44,861 bases of DNA from Proteiniphilum sp. (GCA_011620695.1 WOYT01000121.1:1-44861); one strand, 5' to 3'. Positions 1 through 8,991 are shown, counted from the stretch's first letter. Made by a program: numbers and translations. The notes: generated by a model from the sequence alone, not told the origin.

Positions 1-4
1 CAGA

Positions 5-109
5 TCATAGCAAATCCTCCCGCGGGTGTTTTTCTTCTATTTTGCTGAAAAAATACGAGGACCGGATTCCCGCGATAAACAGTACCGCACAAAAAAGTCG
101 TGCACTCAC
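5..109 (-). CDS. possible 34-aa leftward ORF whose stop overlaps an off-window start
   Basis: A GTG-initiated frame reads leftward from 109 and encodes a short hydrophobic peptide with a charged tail ending EEKHPREDLL. Its TGA overlaps an ATG at 8-6 (ATGA overlap), and that ATG has a GGGAGGA sequence about 7 nt upstream, so a larger gene may begin here and run off the left edge. A Bacteroidetes-type -7 box (TATTTTTG) at 131-124 would give a transcript starting only about 8 nt before the GTG. I do not recognise the peptide. It could equally be untranslated leader of the off-window gene. Confidence 0.25.
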   Translation of the reverse strand: MSARLFCAVLFIAGIRSSYFFSKIEEKHPREDLL

Positions 110-123
110 AAAACTTATCCCTG

Positions 124-131
124 CAAAAATA
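124..131 (-). promoter_or_regulatory. -7 promoter box for an off-window leftward gene
   Basis: TATTTTTG on the minus strand fits the Bacteroidetes consensus TAnnTTTG. It is divergent from the abiEi promoter. I see no clear -33 TTTG. Confidence 0.35.
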
Positions 132-140
132 CACAAGAAT

Positions 141-168
141 ATAAGGCTTTTTAAAATATAAGCCTTAT
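141..168. promoter_or_regulatory. 9-bp perfect inverted repeat, probable AbiEi operator
   Basis: ATAAGGCTT (141-149) and AAGCCTTAT (160-168) are perfect inverted repeats with a 10-nt spacer, so the half-sites are 19 bp apart centre to centre. The right arm overlaps the -7 box of the downstream gene. AbiEi antitoxins of the type IV AbiE system are known to autorepress by binding inverted repeats in their own promoter, and this site has the position and symmetry expected for that. Confidence 0.6.
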
Positions 169-173
169 ATTTG
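166..173 (+). promoter_or_regulatory. -7 promoter box of abiEi-like gene
   Basis: TATATTTG fits TAnnTTTG and ends 18 nt before the ATG at 192, giving a very short leader. It shares three bases with the right arm of the inverted repeat, so a bound repressor would block it. Confidence 0.55.
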
Positions 174-191
174 TGCGTAAAGATAGAAGCA

Positions 192-776
192 ATGGAAACA
201 AATATTATTGAACGGTTTCATAAAAATGGGGGTTACCTCACTCGAAAAGAGATACGCACAGAGAAACAGCTTTACCAATTGCGCCGCTTGACAGAAGAAA
301 AAATTGTGAAGCGTATTAAACCTGGCCTGTTTTTTTTGGAAGAGGCAACAGCTTCAAAAACAATGATTGATGTAGAGCGCATTGTTCCTGAAGGTGTACT
401 TTGTTATTATTCGGCATGGTTCCATTACGGACTGACAACACAAATACCGCAACAGTATCATGTGGCAGTCGTCAAAAACCGCCGTATTACGTTGCCCGGT
501 TTTCCGCCTATACAACTGCACTACTGGCAAGAAAAATATGTATTGCTTGGTAAAGAGTACCAAATCATTGAAAATCTTCGTGTACCGATTTTCGATTTGG
601 AAAAATCGGTATGCGATGCCGTAAAGTTCCGCAATAAAGTAGGGATGGATGTTTGCGCTGAAATCTTGCAGAATTATCTTGTCCGGAAAGACAGGGATCT
701 GACAAAACTGATGCGTTATGCAAAAAAAATGCGTATCGGTAATCTTATGGAAACTTATATCACAATACAGCTATGA
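192..776 (+). CDS. AbiEi-like type IV antitoxin / transcriptional regulator
   Basis: This 194-aa protein matches the AbiEi antitoxin family by pattern: an N-terminal winged-helix segment (residues about 5-55, with GGYLTRKEI and a KRIKPGLFFL wing) followed by a C-terminal domain carrying the family-typical IFDLEKSVCDAVKFRNKVG stretch. The ORF track starts at TTG 171, but that codon lies inside the -7 box, so I use ATG 192. In AbiE systems this protein represses its own operon and neutralises the AbiEii nucleotidyltransferase toxin without direct binding. The stop codon overlaps the next ATG (ATGA), the usual translational coupling of antitoxin and toxin. Here the toxin partner is only a fragment, so the protein may now act as a solitary regulator. 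The family call is by recognition, not by search. Confidence 0.75.
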   Translation: METNIIERFHKNGGYLTRKEIRTEKQLYQLRRLTEEKIVKRIKPGLFFLEEATASKTMIDVERIVPEGVLCYYSAWFHYGLTTQIPQQYHVAVVKNRRITLPGFPPIQLHYWQEKYVLLGKEYQIIENLRVPIFDLEKSVCDAVKFRNKVGMDVCAEILQNYLVRKDRDLTKLMRYAKKMRIGNLMETYITIQL

Positions 777-1039
777 CAAAGAGAGAATTAAAAAATATAG
801 AGAAATCCATTCGTTCTATTAATGCCACATTTGACACTCGTTTCACACGGTATTCCGATGACCACCCGATTTTTACGGATGATTTTACTGGAAATAAGAC
901 AAAACAAGTGCAGTGGAGTGCCTTTTTAAAGAAAATAAGTTCTAATGATAATGATGAAGTACCGGAACGTTTTGAAGATGTCGCAACCTTTATTGTGAAA
1001 GAGCTTTATCCTTTTTGGTTGAACAGGAAAGAAGAATAA
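773..1039 (+). pseudogene. C-terminal remnant of AbiEii nucleotidyltransferase toxin
   Basis: The 88 codons resemble the last part of AbiEii toxins: an alpha-helical start, then a SINATFDTRFT segment (family pattern IxATFxRRxT), then KTKQVQWSAFLKK (family pattern KxxQWxAFLxK), then a terminal helix. AbiEii proteins are normally about 250-300 aa and begin with a nucleotidyltransferase core carrying the catalytic GS and D-x-D residues; that core is absent. The reading frame is open and keeps the ATGA overlap with the antitoxin, so an in-frame internal deletion is the simplest explanation. The product should be non-toxic. The alternative is a genuine small protein derived from the toxin tail. 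Confidence 0.6.
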
Positions 1040-1072
1040 AAAATTTCATTCGTTTATTCCAGCGTTTTTGTT

Positions 1073-1080
1073 TAATTTTG
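1073..1080 (+). promoter_or_regulatory. -7 promoter box upstream of the secreted protein/GH29 pair
   Basis: TAATTTTG fits TAnnTTTG and lies 157 nt before the ATG at 1238, which would leave a leader of about 150 nt. That leader holds a 31-codon ORF (1109-1204) and a small GCCCT/AGGGC hairpin (1147-1166). Confidence 0.35.
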
Positions 1081-1237
1081 TTCAATATAGAACCCAATTT
1101 CTTGCGCCATGATGTTTGATAACAGAAAAAAGCATTTAAGAAGGCAGCCCTGGTGGCAGAGAGGGCGATGGGCAGCAGCACATAAATCTCAACCTGTGAA
1201 CTGAACAGATACAACAATAACCCAAAGACATTTAATT

Positions 1238-1909
1238 ATGATGAAGTATCATTTGCAACACAAATCTGTTTTCCTGTTTCTTCTTTTGTCTGTGCAGGGT
1301 TCGTTGCATGCACAACAGAAAAAGGAAATTTCCCACTATCTCTTTCCGGAGTTTGTCCAGGGGGTGGTGCTGATGAAAAGCGGTCAGAAGAACCCGGCGA
1401 TGCTCAATTTTAATGCAGCCACCGAGGAGATGGTTTTTAACCAGAACGGACAGGTGCTGGCATTGGCAGAGCCTACGCTGAGTCAGTTAGACACGGTATT
1501 TATCGACAGCAGAAAATTCATTCTTCACAAAAATCAATTTGTAGAGGTTCTGCACGGCGACGGATACAAACTCTTTGCCCAGTACAAGTGCAGGGTGATT
1601 CCTCCGGGGAAGCCGGCTGCCTATGGCGGAACATCGCAGACATCATCTTCAGACAGCTATTCCAGCTGGTCGAGTGGCGGCAGGGTGTATGAGTTGAAGC
1701 TCCCCGACGACTTTCAGGTGAAACCTTACATGGTTTACTGGCTCAATAACGGTTCGGGATGGAAAGAGATCAAATCGATGAGACAACTAAGGAACCTCTA
1801 TAAAAAGAGTAAGGAGCAGTACAATCAATATACCGCTGACAACGAGGTCGATTTTGAAGATCAGACAACCGTGGCGCAGCTGGTTCATTTTCTGGAGACG
1901 ACAAAATGA
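1238..1909 (+). CDS. secreted protein of unknown function
   Basis: The 223-aa product has a signal peptide (hydrophobic core VFLFLLLSVQGSLHA, likely cleavage after HAQ at about residue 25). After that come mixed beta-rich sequence, a low-complexity Ser/Gly linker (about residues 130-147, SQTSSSDSYSSWSSGG) and a charged C-terminal helical part. I do not recognise a catalytic motif. Two adjacent Met codons (1238, 1241) are possible starts. The GH29 gene begins 18 nt after the stop, so the two are probably co-transcribed. The protein could be a periplasmic or surface partner of the fucosidase, but nothing in the sequence shows this directly. Confidence 0.7.
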   Translation: MMKYHLQHKSVFLFLLLSVQGSLHAQQKKEISHYLFPEFVQGVVLMKSGQKNPAMLNFNAATEEMVFNQNGQVLALAEPTLSQLDTVFIDSRKFILHKNQFVEVLHGDGYKLFAQYKCRVIPPGKPAAYGGTSQTSSSDSYSSWSSGGRVYELKLPDDFQVKPYMVYWLNNGSGWKEIKSMRQLRNLYKKSKEQYNQYTADNEVDFEDQTTVAQLVHFLETTK

Positions 1910-1927
1910 ATCATAAAATATAGCATC

Positions 1928-3229
1928 ATGAAAAAGTTTAACATTCTCTTTTTTGCACTGCTGTTGATGGCTGTCGGCGTGTCGGCACAACAGCGCTATA
2001 ATCCAACCGAAGAAAACCTGAAAAACCGGGAGGAGTTTCAGGATATGAAGTTTGGTGTTTTTATCCACTGGGGCATCTACAGCATGATGGCCGACGGAGA
2101 GTGGATCATGAACAACAAAAACATTCATCACAAGGAGTATGCAAACCTGGCAAATGGTTTTTATCCGTCGAAGTTCAGCGCCGCCAGGTGGGTGTCGGAT
2201 GTAAAGGCAGCAGGAGCAAAGTATATTTGCATCACCTCGCGCCACCACGACGGCTTCTCCATGTTCGGCACGAAACAGTCGCCCTACAACATCGTGGATG
2301 CCACACCCTTCAAACGGGATATCATGAAAGAGCTGGCTGATGAATGCCACAGGCAGGGGATTAAACTACATTTTTATTATTCGTTACTCGATTGGAAAAG
2401 AGCCGACTATTATCCACTGGGCAGAACGGGTAAAGGAGTAGGTCGCACGGAGCAGGGAGATTGGAAGACCTATCATCAGTTTATGCTGAATCAATTGACG
2501 GAACTGCTGACCAATTATGGAGAGATCGGAGCTATCTGGTTCGATGGCAAGTGGGATCAGCCGGACGATTTCGACTGGCGTCTGAGAGAGATCTACGACC
2601 ATATCCACAGCATCCAGCCCGGCTGCCTGGTCATCAACAATCATCATATAGCGCCCCTGGAGGGTGAGGACGGGCAGACGTTCGAGAAGGACCTGCCGGG
2701 ACAGAACCAATCGGGTTTTTCCGGCACGGCAACCATCGGCCGGCTGCCGCTGGAGACCTGCGAGACCATGAATCATTCATGGGGATACAATATCACCGAC
2801 AACAACTATAAATCGGAGAAAGAGCTGATTCACTATCTGGTGAAGGCGGCGGGAAACAATGCCAACCTGTTGATGAACGTGGGGCCGCGGCCTGACGGCA
2901 CGTTTCCCGATATCGCCGTGCAGCGCTACAACGCGATGGGTGAGTGGCTCAGGACGTACGGTGAGACGATTTACGGTACCCGCGGTGGTTTCATCGCTCC
3001 GCGCGACTGGGGTGTGACCACTCAGAAAGGAAACAGCCTCTTCGTTCATATCCTCAACCTGAAGGATGATGCGCTTTACCTGCCGATGAAAGATAAACAG
3101 GTAAATGCTGCAAAATTTTTCATCGATAAAAAACCGGTTAAATTCACGAAGGTGGACGGCGGTATTGTATTGCAATTAGGTCGGATTCCCAATGAAACGG
3201 ATTGTGTGGTTGAGGTAGAAGTGCAATAG
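1928..3229 (+). CDS. GH29 alpha-L-fucosidase, exported
   Basis: The 433-aa protein carries GH29 hallmarks: KFGVFIHWGIYS (residues 41-52), the substrate-binding SRHHDGF (104-110), the nucleophile motif GAIWFDG (predicted nucleophile Asp206) and ETCETMNHSWGY in the late barrel. A signal peptide ends near GVSAQQ (residue 22). The enzyme removes alpha-L-fucose from glycans with retention of configuration, probably in the periplasm. The C-terminal 90 residues form a small beta domain typical of the family. The acid/base residue varies within GH29 and I cannot fix it; Glu253 (TFEKDLPG) is a candidate. No SusCD or other fucose gene lies nearby, so it is not part of an obvious fucose locus in this window. 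Confidence 0.93.
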   Translation: MKKFNILFFALLLMAVGVSAQQRYNPTEENLKNREEFQDMKFGVFIHWGIYSMMADGEWIMNNKNIHHKEYANLANGFYPSKFSAARWVSDVKAAGAKYICITSRHHDGFSMFGTKQSPYNIVDATPFKRDIMKELADECHRQGIKLHFYYSLLDWKRADYYPLGRTGKGVGRTEQGDWKTYHQFMLNQLTELLTNYGEIGAIWFDGKWDQPDDFDWRLREIYDHIHSIQPGCLVINNHHIAPLEGEDGQTFEKDLPGQNQSGFSGTATIGRLPLETCETMNHSWGYNITDNNYKSEKELIHYLVKAAGNNANLLMNVGPRPDGTFPDIAVQRYNAMGEWLRTYGETIYGTRGGFIAPRDWGVTTQKGNSLFVHILNLKDDALYLPMKDKQVNAAKFFIDKKPVKFTKVDGGIVLQLGRIPNETDCVVEVEVQ

Positions 3230-3292
3230 CGCGATCTATTATATAGGGTAGAGAATCCATTGCTTGGTTGTTACCATCTGCCATCAGGGAAC

Positions 3293-4774
3293 TTAATATG
3301 CCCTGGCGAAGATCACCCGTTGTGGAGAAGGTTTGCCGGTCACCATGCACCGTCCGGGGCTCTTATCCCCTTCCATGGGTATGCAACGGATGGTGGCCTT
3401 GGTTTCGTTCTTGATCAGCTCTTCGGTTTCGGGTGAGCCATCCCAGTGGCAGAGCAGGAAGCCACCTTTTTCGATTTCCACCTTAAACTCCTCATAGCTG
3501 TTCACCTCACGGGTCTGTGAAGTGCGGAAATCGGCCGCCTTGCGATAGATGTTCTCCTGGATTTCTTCCAGCAGTGCCTTTATATGTTGTTCGATGCCGT
3601 CGCAGGAGAGGGTCTCCTTGGTCAGCGTGTCGCGACGGGCCACCTCCACGGTATTGTTCTCCAGATCACGGCCTCCCATGGCGAGACGCACCGGTACCCC
3701 CTTCAGTTCATACTCGGAGAACTTCCACCCCGGCTTCTTGTTGTCTGCATTGTCGTAACGGACAGAGATGCCCAGATCTTTCAACCCCTTCATGATGCCA
3801 GCTACTTTCTCGTTGATCTGTTGCAGCTGCTCCTCGTTCCTGTAGATAGGTACGATCACCACCTGGTAGGGTGCCAGCTTCGGGGGCAGCACCAGGCCAT
3901 TGTCGTCGGAGTGCGACATGATCAGAGCACCCATCAGGCGGGTTGAGACACCCCAGGAGGTAGCCCAAACGTAATCGCGGTTACCATCTTTGTCGGTGAA
4001 CTGCACGTCGAACGCTTTGGCGAAGTTCTGTCCCAGGAAGTGGGAGGTGCCTGACTGCAATGCCTTGCCATCCTGCATCAGTGCTTCGATGGTGAAGGTA
4101 TCGAGGGCGCCGGCAAACCGTTCCGACTCCGACTTATGTCCCTTGATCACCGGCATCGCCATATATTGTTCCGCGAAGTCAGCATAGACATTGATCATCT
4201 TCTCTGCCTCTTCCATCGCTTCCTCTTGTGTGGCGTGGGCGGTGTGTCCCTCCTGCCAGAGGAATTCGGTCGTACGGAGAAAGAGACGCGTACGCATCTC
4301 CCAGCGCACCACGTTGGCCCACTGGTTGATCAGCAGCGGCAAGTCGCGGTACGACTGAATCCAATTCTTATAGGTACTCCAGATAATGGTTTCAGAGGTA
4401 GGGCGTACGATCAGTTCCTCCTCCAACTTCGCTTCAGGATCTACGATCAACCCACTGCCGTTTGGGTCGTTCTTCAGGCGGTAGTGGGTTACCACGGCAC
4501 ACTCCTTGGCAAAACCCTCCACGTGATCTGCCTCACGGCTCAGGTAGGACTTGGGTATAAAGAGCGGGAAGTAGGCATTCTCATGTCCGGTCTCCTTGAA
4601 CATATCATCCAACTGGCGCTGTATTTTTTCCCAGATCGCGAAACCATATGGTTTGATCACCATACAGCCACGTACGGCTGAGTTCTCTGCCAAGTCGGCT
4701 TTCGTCACTATGTCGAGGTACCACTGCGAATAATCCTTGCTGCGGGGCGTGATCTCCTTCAATTCTTTAGCCAT
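3293..4774 (-). CDS. proS: prolyl-tRNA synthetase, archaeal/eukaryotic (type 3) form
   Basis: ProS charges tRNA-Pro with proline in the cytoplasm. The 493-aa length, the lack of the editing insertion found in E. coli ProS, and the C-terminal Cys-containing zinc-like domain ending in ARAY place it in the ProS type 3 class common in Bacteroidetes. Class II motif 2 is visible ([16 protein letters not shown]), as is the [13 protein letters not shown] motif-1 region. It starts at ATG 4774 ([19 protein letters not shown]), the usual family start. Expression probably comes from the -7 box at 4816-4809. It converges on the fucosidase gene with 63 bp between the stops. Confidence 0.97.
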   Translation of the reverse strand: MAKELKEITPRSKDYSQWYLDIVTKADLAENSAVRGCMVIKPYGFAIWEKIQRQLDDMFKETGHENAYFPLFIPKSYLSREADHVEGFAKECAVVTHYRLKNDPNGSGLIVDPEAKLEEELIVRPTSETIIWSTYKNWIQSYRDLPLLINQWANVVRWEMRTRLFLRTTEFLWQEGHTAHATQEEAMEEAEKMINVYADFAEQYMAMPVIKGHKSESERFAGALDTFTIEALMQDGKALQSGTSHFLGQNFAKAFDVQFTDKDGNRDYVWATSWGVSTRLMGALIMSHSDDNGLVLPPKLAPYQVVIVPIYRNEEQLQQINEKVAGIMKGLKDLGISVRYDNADNKKPGWKFSEYELKGVPVRLAMGGRDLENNTVEVARRDTLTKETLSCDGIEQHIKALLEEIQENIYRKAADFRTSQTREVNSYEEFKVEIEKGGFLLCHWDGSPETEELIKNETKATIRCIPMEGDKSPGRCMVTGKPSPQRVIFARAY

Positions 4775-4808
4775 TATCGTGAAAATTCTGTTATCATAAT
4801 TGCGGCTG

Positions 4809-4816
4809 CAAAGATA
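4809..4816 (-). promoter_or_regulatory. -7 promoter box of proS
   Basis: TATCTTTG on the minus strand lies 34 nt upstream of the proS ATG and fits TAnnTTTG. Confidence 0.5.
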
Positions 4817-4844
4817 ATAAAAATTTGGGATATGGGATCGTTGC

Positions 4845-6287
4845 TTATCGCTTATCGTTTTTTTCCTTTACCCGCAGATCACCCCTGTTGTAGGAGAAAA
4901 AGATACCGGGGATACCGATAAGGGCGAAGATAAAGAAACCGATTCGCATGGTGGTTAGGAATGTATGCTCTTCTACTGCCTCCACGGTAAGATCGCCGAA
5001 GTAGAGCGTGAAGAGGAGGGTGACCACGCTCATGCTGATGATCTGACCGAAGACACGCATCGAGGCTGCCAGTCCGGAGGCCTGACCATAGTGGCTTTGC
5101 ACTACGGATCCCATAATGGTATTCATGTTTGGTGATGAGAAGAGGCCGAACCCAAGACCCACCCATACCAGGATGGCGATGATAACCCAGATAGGTGTCT
5201 GGCTGCCAATCAATGCCAGCATGGCCAGTCCCGAGGAGCAGATAGCCATGCCGGCAGTGGCGAAGTAACGTGGCTCGATCCTGTCGGAGAGCCGTCCCAC
5301 CACTGGTGAGAAAAGGGTCATCATCAGTGGTTGGGTGATGATCACTGCTCCCGCATCACGCGGGGAGAGTCCCTGTATCTTTTGCAGGTAGAGACTGAGG
5401 AAAAAGACGATGGCAAAGGTGGCGGTGTAGTTGATCAGAGCCGAGAGGCTGGAGTAGGTGAAGAGGCGGTTATGGGTGAAGAGGCTCACCTCAAACAGCG
5501 GATGCTCTGTTCTTTTCTCATGTTTCCAGAAAAACCATAACAGAAGGAGAGCACCGCTCATCAGTGACCATCCCGTGATGGATGGAATCAATGTGGAGCC
5601 ATAGACCAGTGCAGTGAGTCCACCCATGAAGAACAGCGTTCCTTTGGCATCACTTTGTGAGGAATGGGATCTCTTCCTTACCGGTTCTTTTAGCCTGAAG
5701 AGCGTGAGGAGCAGGGTGGCGAAACCGAGCAGTGAGGCGATCAGAAAGAGAGACCTCCAGCCGGCATAGAGCGTAAGGATCCCTCCCAGCAGGGGACCGA
5801 GGGCCAGACCTGCATAGACGGCTGAGACGGAGATGCCGAGAACCTGTCCCCTTTTGTGAGCAGGGTAAGAGGAGACCAAAAGTACCTGTCCCGTAGTGTT
5901 GGTGAAAGCAGCGCCCACACCCTGCAGGAAGCGGGCGGCGATGAGCCACCATCCCCCTGGGGCAAGCCAGCAGAAGAGCGATGAGAGGGTGAAGATCAGC
6001 AATCCCATTTTAAAGAGGCGGCTACTGCCGTAACGATCTCCCCACGCCCCTGCCGGCAGCATAAAGAGAGCGGTGGCCAGCAGGAAAGAGGTGACGATCC
6101 AGCTCAGTCCCACGGCTGAGAAAGAGAAATCACTACCGATGGCCGGCAGGGCAATATTCACTGATGAGATAAGGAAGGTACCGAGGAAAGAGGTGGCTGC
6201 GACCATCAGCAGGATGGGTAGCCCGTTGCTGAAGTGAGCCTGCTCGGTTTTAGATTGCTGACTTTTTAGACTATCACTGTTTCCCAT
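4845..6287 (-). CDS. MFS transporter, DHA2-like drug/proton antiporter family
   Basis: The 480-aa inner-membrane protein has roughly 14 hydrophobic segments, as in the EmrB/QacA (DHA2) group. Motif A is visible after the second segment ([13 protein letters not shown]) and the antiporter motif C in segment 5 ([11 protein letters not shown]). The N-terminus is a 25-residue polar extension before TM1 ([17 protein letters not shown]). Members usually export drugs or small metabolites using the proton gradient; the substrate here is unknown. The gene starts 1 nt after the stop of the beta-mannosidase gene, so the two form one transcript. A sugar-export or import role is possible but the motifs favour an exporter. 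Confidence 0.88.
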   Translation of the reverse strand: MGNSDSLKSQQSKTEQAHFSNGLPILLMVAATSFLGTFLISSVNIALPAIGSDFSFSAVGLSWIVTSFLLATALFMLPAGAWGDRYGSSRLFKMGLLIFTLSSLFCWLAPGGWWLIAARFLQGVGAAFTNTTGQVLLVSSYPAHKRGQVLGISVSAVYAGLALGPLLGGILTLYAGWRSLFLIASLLGFATLLLTLFRLKEPVRKRSHSSQSDAKGTLFFMGGLTALVYGSTLIPSITGWSLMSGALLLLWFFWKHEKRTEHPLFEVSLFTHNRLFTYSSLSALINYTATFAIVFFLSLYLQKIQGLSPRDAGAVIITQPLMMTLFSPVVGRLSDRIEPRYFATAGMAICSSGLAMLALIGSQTPIWVIIAILVWVGLGFGLFSSPNMNTIMGSVVQSHYGQASGLAASMRVFGQIISMSVVTLLFTLYFGDLTVEAVEEHTFLTTMRIGFFIFALIGIPGIFFSYNRGDLRVKEKNDKR

Positions 6288-6288
6288 A

Positions 6289-8838
6289 TCAAAAGATTTC
6301 CTGCATATGTGTGATCTTCACCGCTGTTTTATTGTCTGCTTTCAGTGCTGGTGAACGGATGATGATGGTACGCTGCTCACCCGGCAGAAGGTCGATGAAG
6401 TTATCGCTGAAGCGTGCCCCCTGGATCGGTATCTCCAGAAAGAGGTCTTTAGCCAGCCGTGGAGAGGTGAGCGTTATCCGGTATTCACCGTCGGCATACT
6501 GCATGGTGCTTCTGACGGTAGTCTGTGGCAGCTTCAGCTTGTTGGGCCAGTAAAAGAAATGATCCTTGCGGGAGATCACCATTCCCTCACTATCAGTGAG
6601 ATAGGCGTGGATCAGGGTGTGTGTTTTCTCCTCTTCCCTCAACAGGTCGGAGAGGGGATAGCTCTTCACAATGGTGCTGCTGTTGGCCCTGGCATTCACT
6701 TTCTCCCGAAACTCTTTTCGTGTGCCCGTTGTGAAATCAATCACCTGCACCGTGAGGGTCAGTTCATTTCGGTCGTTGAGGTAGTCCGACAGGGTGTAAC
6801 AGTGCAACATCCCATCTTTCTCTTCCACGCCAAGTGCCAGAGGAGCCAGTACGTCACGCATCCGGTAGTGTTGCGCCTTCCAGTTGCCGTAGTAGTCGAT
6901 GCTCGACCAGGAGACCACCGGCCAGTCGTCGTTGATCTGCCAGTAGAGTGCTCCCATGCAATAGGGCCTACCACGCCGCATCGCCTCCACCGACTCCTCC
7001 ATGCCATTGCCCTGCATCACCAGCCCCACATAGACGAAATCCTCAAAGCTCTTCGGTTCCGGGTAGTACATCTCCATGTATTTCTTGATGAGGGAGTTGC
7101 CGGTGGATGCTTTCTGATGTACCTGCATCACCTCACTCTCCAGTGCCCATTGCTCCTGGGGTGCGAAAGAACGGATGGTCTTCATCTCGGGGAACGACTG
7201 GAAGCCAAACTCACTGGCAAAGCGGGGTAACCGGTCGGCCATCGCCTCAAAGGGGAGGTGTCCGTACCAGAGTCCCCAGTCATGTACGTCGCTTGAAGCG
7301 AACTTCTCCGGGTTGCCCCAGTTGGCGTCGTAGGGTGAGCCATGGATATAACTGCGGGTACCATCCAGCTCCTCCACCAATGAGGGCAGCAGCTCACGAA
7401 AAGTCTTGTCATATTGCTCGAACCATGTTTTCATCAGTTCAGCCGGATAGATATTCTCCCAGCCCCAGTGGTGCAGGGCTTCATCAATCTCGTTGTTGCC
7501 GCACCAGAAAGCCAGGGATGGATGGTTGCGCAAACGTTTGATGTTGTATATCGCCTCCTCCCGCACGTTGGAGAGGAAAGCATCATCGGAGGGGTAGGGT
7601 GTGCAGGCGAAGATGAAATCCTGCCAAACCAGGATGCCCCGTTCGTCGGCCTGCCGGTAAAATTCCTCGTTCTCGTAAATGCCACCGCCCCATACACGGA
7701 CAAAGTTCATGTTGGCATCCGTAATCTGTTCGAAGAGACGCTCATAATAGGCTTCATTCTGCTGTGTGGTGAAGATCTCGCCTGGGATATAGTTGGCCCC
7801 CTTGGCAAAGAGCGGGATGCCGTTCACCTCGAAATAGAAGGAGCGGCCATGTTGATCTTTCTCCTGCACCAGGCGTACCGAACGAAGTCCCGTACGCACC
7901 GTTTTCTCTGCGATCAGCCGGTCGCCATGGTGGAGGGTGACGAAGAAGTCGTACAGATGCTGCTCACCCCAGTTCACCGGCATCCAGCGCTGTGGATCGG
8001 TGATCGTGGATGGAAAAGAGAGTTGATTGATGCCTCTTGTAAGAATGACACTTTTCTTTTTGGTTGTCAGCACCTTTCCGTTGAAGGCATAACCATAGGT
8101 GAGTGTAACCTCGCCCTCACGGAGCGCGTTGACAGCTATCTGATGTTCAATCTCTGCTTTCTCCTCTGTCACTGACAGCTGCTTTACATAGTAATCCTCA
8201 ATGCGGGCATCGTTGTAGAAATGGAGGGATATTGGTTTCCAGATCCCCATCTGCACGATGCGGATGCCCCAGTCCCACCCGAAGTGATAGGGAGCCTTGC
8301 GGCTGTAGATGCTCAGCTTCTCCTCGCGGTGGTCGTTGCCTGCCGGGTAGTCATAGCCGAAGGTGGCACGGGCCGGCATCATGGTCCCGATGGGTGAGTA
8401 AAAACGGATATAGAGGCTGTTCTTCCCCTCTTTCAGGAGGTTTTTCACCGCAACTTCATGGCCGATGAACATGTTCTGCGACCGAAGGATGCGGGAGCCG
8501 TTGAGGAACACGTCGGCATGGGTGTCTAATCCTTCGAAAAGGAGTAACGCCTCATGGTGTTGCAGTTGTGCAGCGGTGACATTGAATGTTTTCCTGAAAT
8601 CCCAGTTTTCATCTTCCACCCATTGCAGCTGTTCTTCGTTGGTGCCATAGAAGGGATCCGGTAGCAGGCCGTGGCGTACCAGGTCGCGCTGTACCGAGCC
8701 AGGCACTTCGGCGTCGTACCACTGATCGCTGTTCATCCGGGCAAACTGCCAGCCGTCGTTCAGGGTGATGGTTTCGCTTTGCTGTGCAGTCGACAGCAGG
8801 GGGAGGAGGGTTAAGAGCATGGTGAGGATTCTTCGCAT
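6289..8838 (-). CDS. GH2 beta-mannosidase, exported
   Basis: Beta-mannosidase removes terminal beta-linked mannose from oligosaccharides such as N-glycan cores or mannan fragments. I use ATG 8838 (MRRILTMLLTLL) because it starts a clear signal peptide ending STAQQ; the ORF track adds 15 residues upstream that overlap the promoter. The 849-aa protein has the GH2 layout: N-terminal sugar-binding domain, beta-sandwich, then a TIM barrel with acid/base Glu in WCGNNEIDEALHHW (about residue 450) and nucleophile Glu in ASEFGFQSFP (about residue 543). The WCGNNE and HHWGW context distinguishes mannosidases from beta-galactosidases. It is the first gene of a two-gene unit with the MFS transporter. Confidence 0.92.
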   Translation of the reverse strand: MRRILTMLLTLLPLLSTAQQSETITLNDGWQFARMNSDQWYDAEVPGSVQRDLVRHGLLPDPFYGTNEEQLQWVEDENWDFRKTFNVTAAQLQHHEALLLFEGLDTHADVFLNGSRILRSQNMFIGHEVAVKNLLKEGKNSLYIRFYSPIGTMMPARATFGYDYPAGNDHREEKLSIYSRKAPYHFGWDWGIRIVQMGIWKPISLHFYNDARIEDYYVKQLSVTEEKAEIEHQIAVNALREGEVTLTYGYAFNGKVLTTKKKSVILTRGINQLSFPSTITDPQRWMPVNWGEQHLYDFFVTLHHGDRLIAEKTVRTGLRSVRLVQEKDQHGRSFYFEVNGIPLFAKGANYIPGEIFTTQQNEAYYERLFEQITDANMNFVRVWGGGIYENEEFYRQADERGILVWQDFIFACTPYPSDDAFLSNVREEAIYNIKRLRNHPSLAFWCGNNEIDEALHHWGWENIYPAELMKTWFEQYDKTFRELLPSLVEELDGTRSYIHGSPYDANWGNPEKFASSDVHDWGLWYGHLPFEAMADRLPRFASEFGFQSFPEMKTIRSFAPQEQWALESEVMQVHQKASTGNSLIKKYMEMYYPEPKSFEDFVYVGLVMQGNGMEESVEAMRRGRPYCMGALYWQINDDWPVVSWSSIDYYGNWKAQHYRMRDVLAPLALGVEEKDGMLHCYTLSDYLNDRNELTLTVQVIDFTTGTRKEFREKVNARANSSTIVKSYPLSDLLREEEKTHTLIHAYLTDSEGMVISRKDHFFYWPNKLKLPQTTVRSTMQYADGEYRITLTSPRLAKDLFLEIPIQGARFSDNFIDLLPGEQRTIIIRSPALKADNKTAVKITHMQEIF

Positions 8839-8865
8839 AATAATCTGACTGAAAAAAATGAGGCA

Positions 8866-8873
8866 CAAATATA
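8866..8873 (-). promoter_or_regulatory. -7 promoter box of the GH2-MFS unit
   Basis: TATATTTG on the minus strand, 27 nt upstream of ATG 8838, fits TAnnTTTG and supports that start codon over the longer ORF, whose first codons overlap this box. Confidence 0.55.
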
Positions 8874-8962
8874 GCGATTCCATTTCGTATCTGCAACTGC
8901 AAATGAAGAGAATGAGACCATCACTTTTTCAGCTGCAGGTATCCTTTTTTGATGGAAAATTG

Positions 8963-8970
8963 TACATTTG
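8963..8970 (+). promoter_or_regulatory. -7 promoter box of relA
   Basis: TACATTTG fits TAnnTTTG. It overlaps the TTG codon where the ORF track begins the gene, so that start is ruled out if this promoter is real. Confidence 0.5.
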
Positions 8971-8991
8971 TATGATCATAACAAGCAAGTG

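Noticed and set aside
171-191. TTG start of the AbiEi-like ORF given in the track
   Set aside because: The codon lies in the -7 box, upstream of any possible transcript start; ATG 192 is used.
990-1217. 75-aa minus-strand ORF downstream of the AbiEii remnant
   Set aside because: It overlaps the remnant and a promoter-like box, and shows no recognisable pattern; treated as a shadow.
2384-2776. minus-strand ORF inside the fucosidase gene, and similar long antisense ORFs elsewhere
   Set aside because: They are reverse-frame shadows of strongly recognised genes (GH29, ProS, GH2, RelA, SusC and others) without own promoters.
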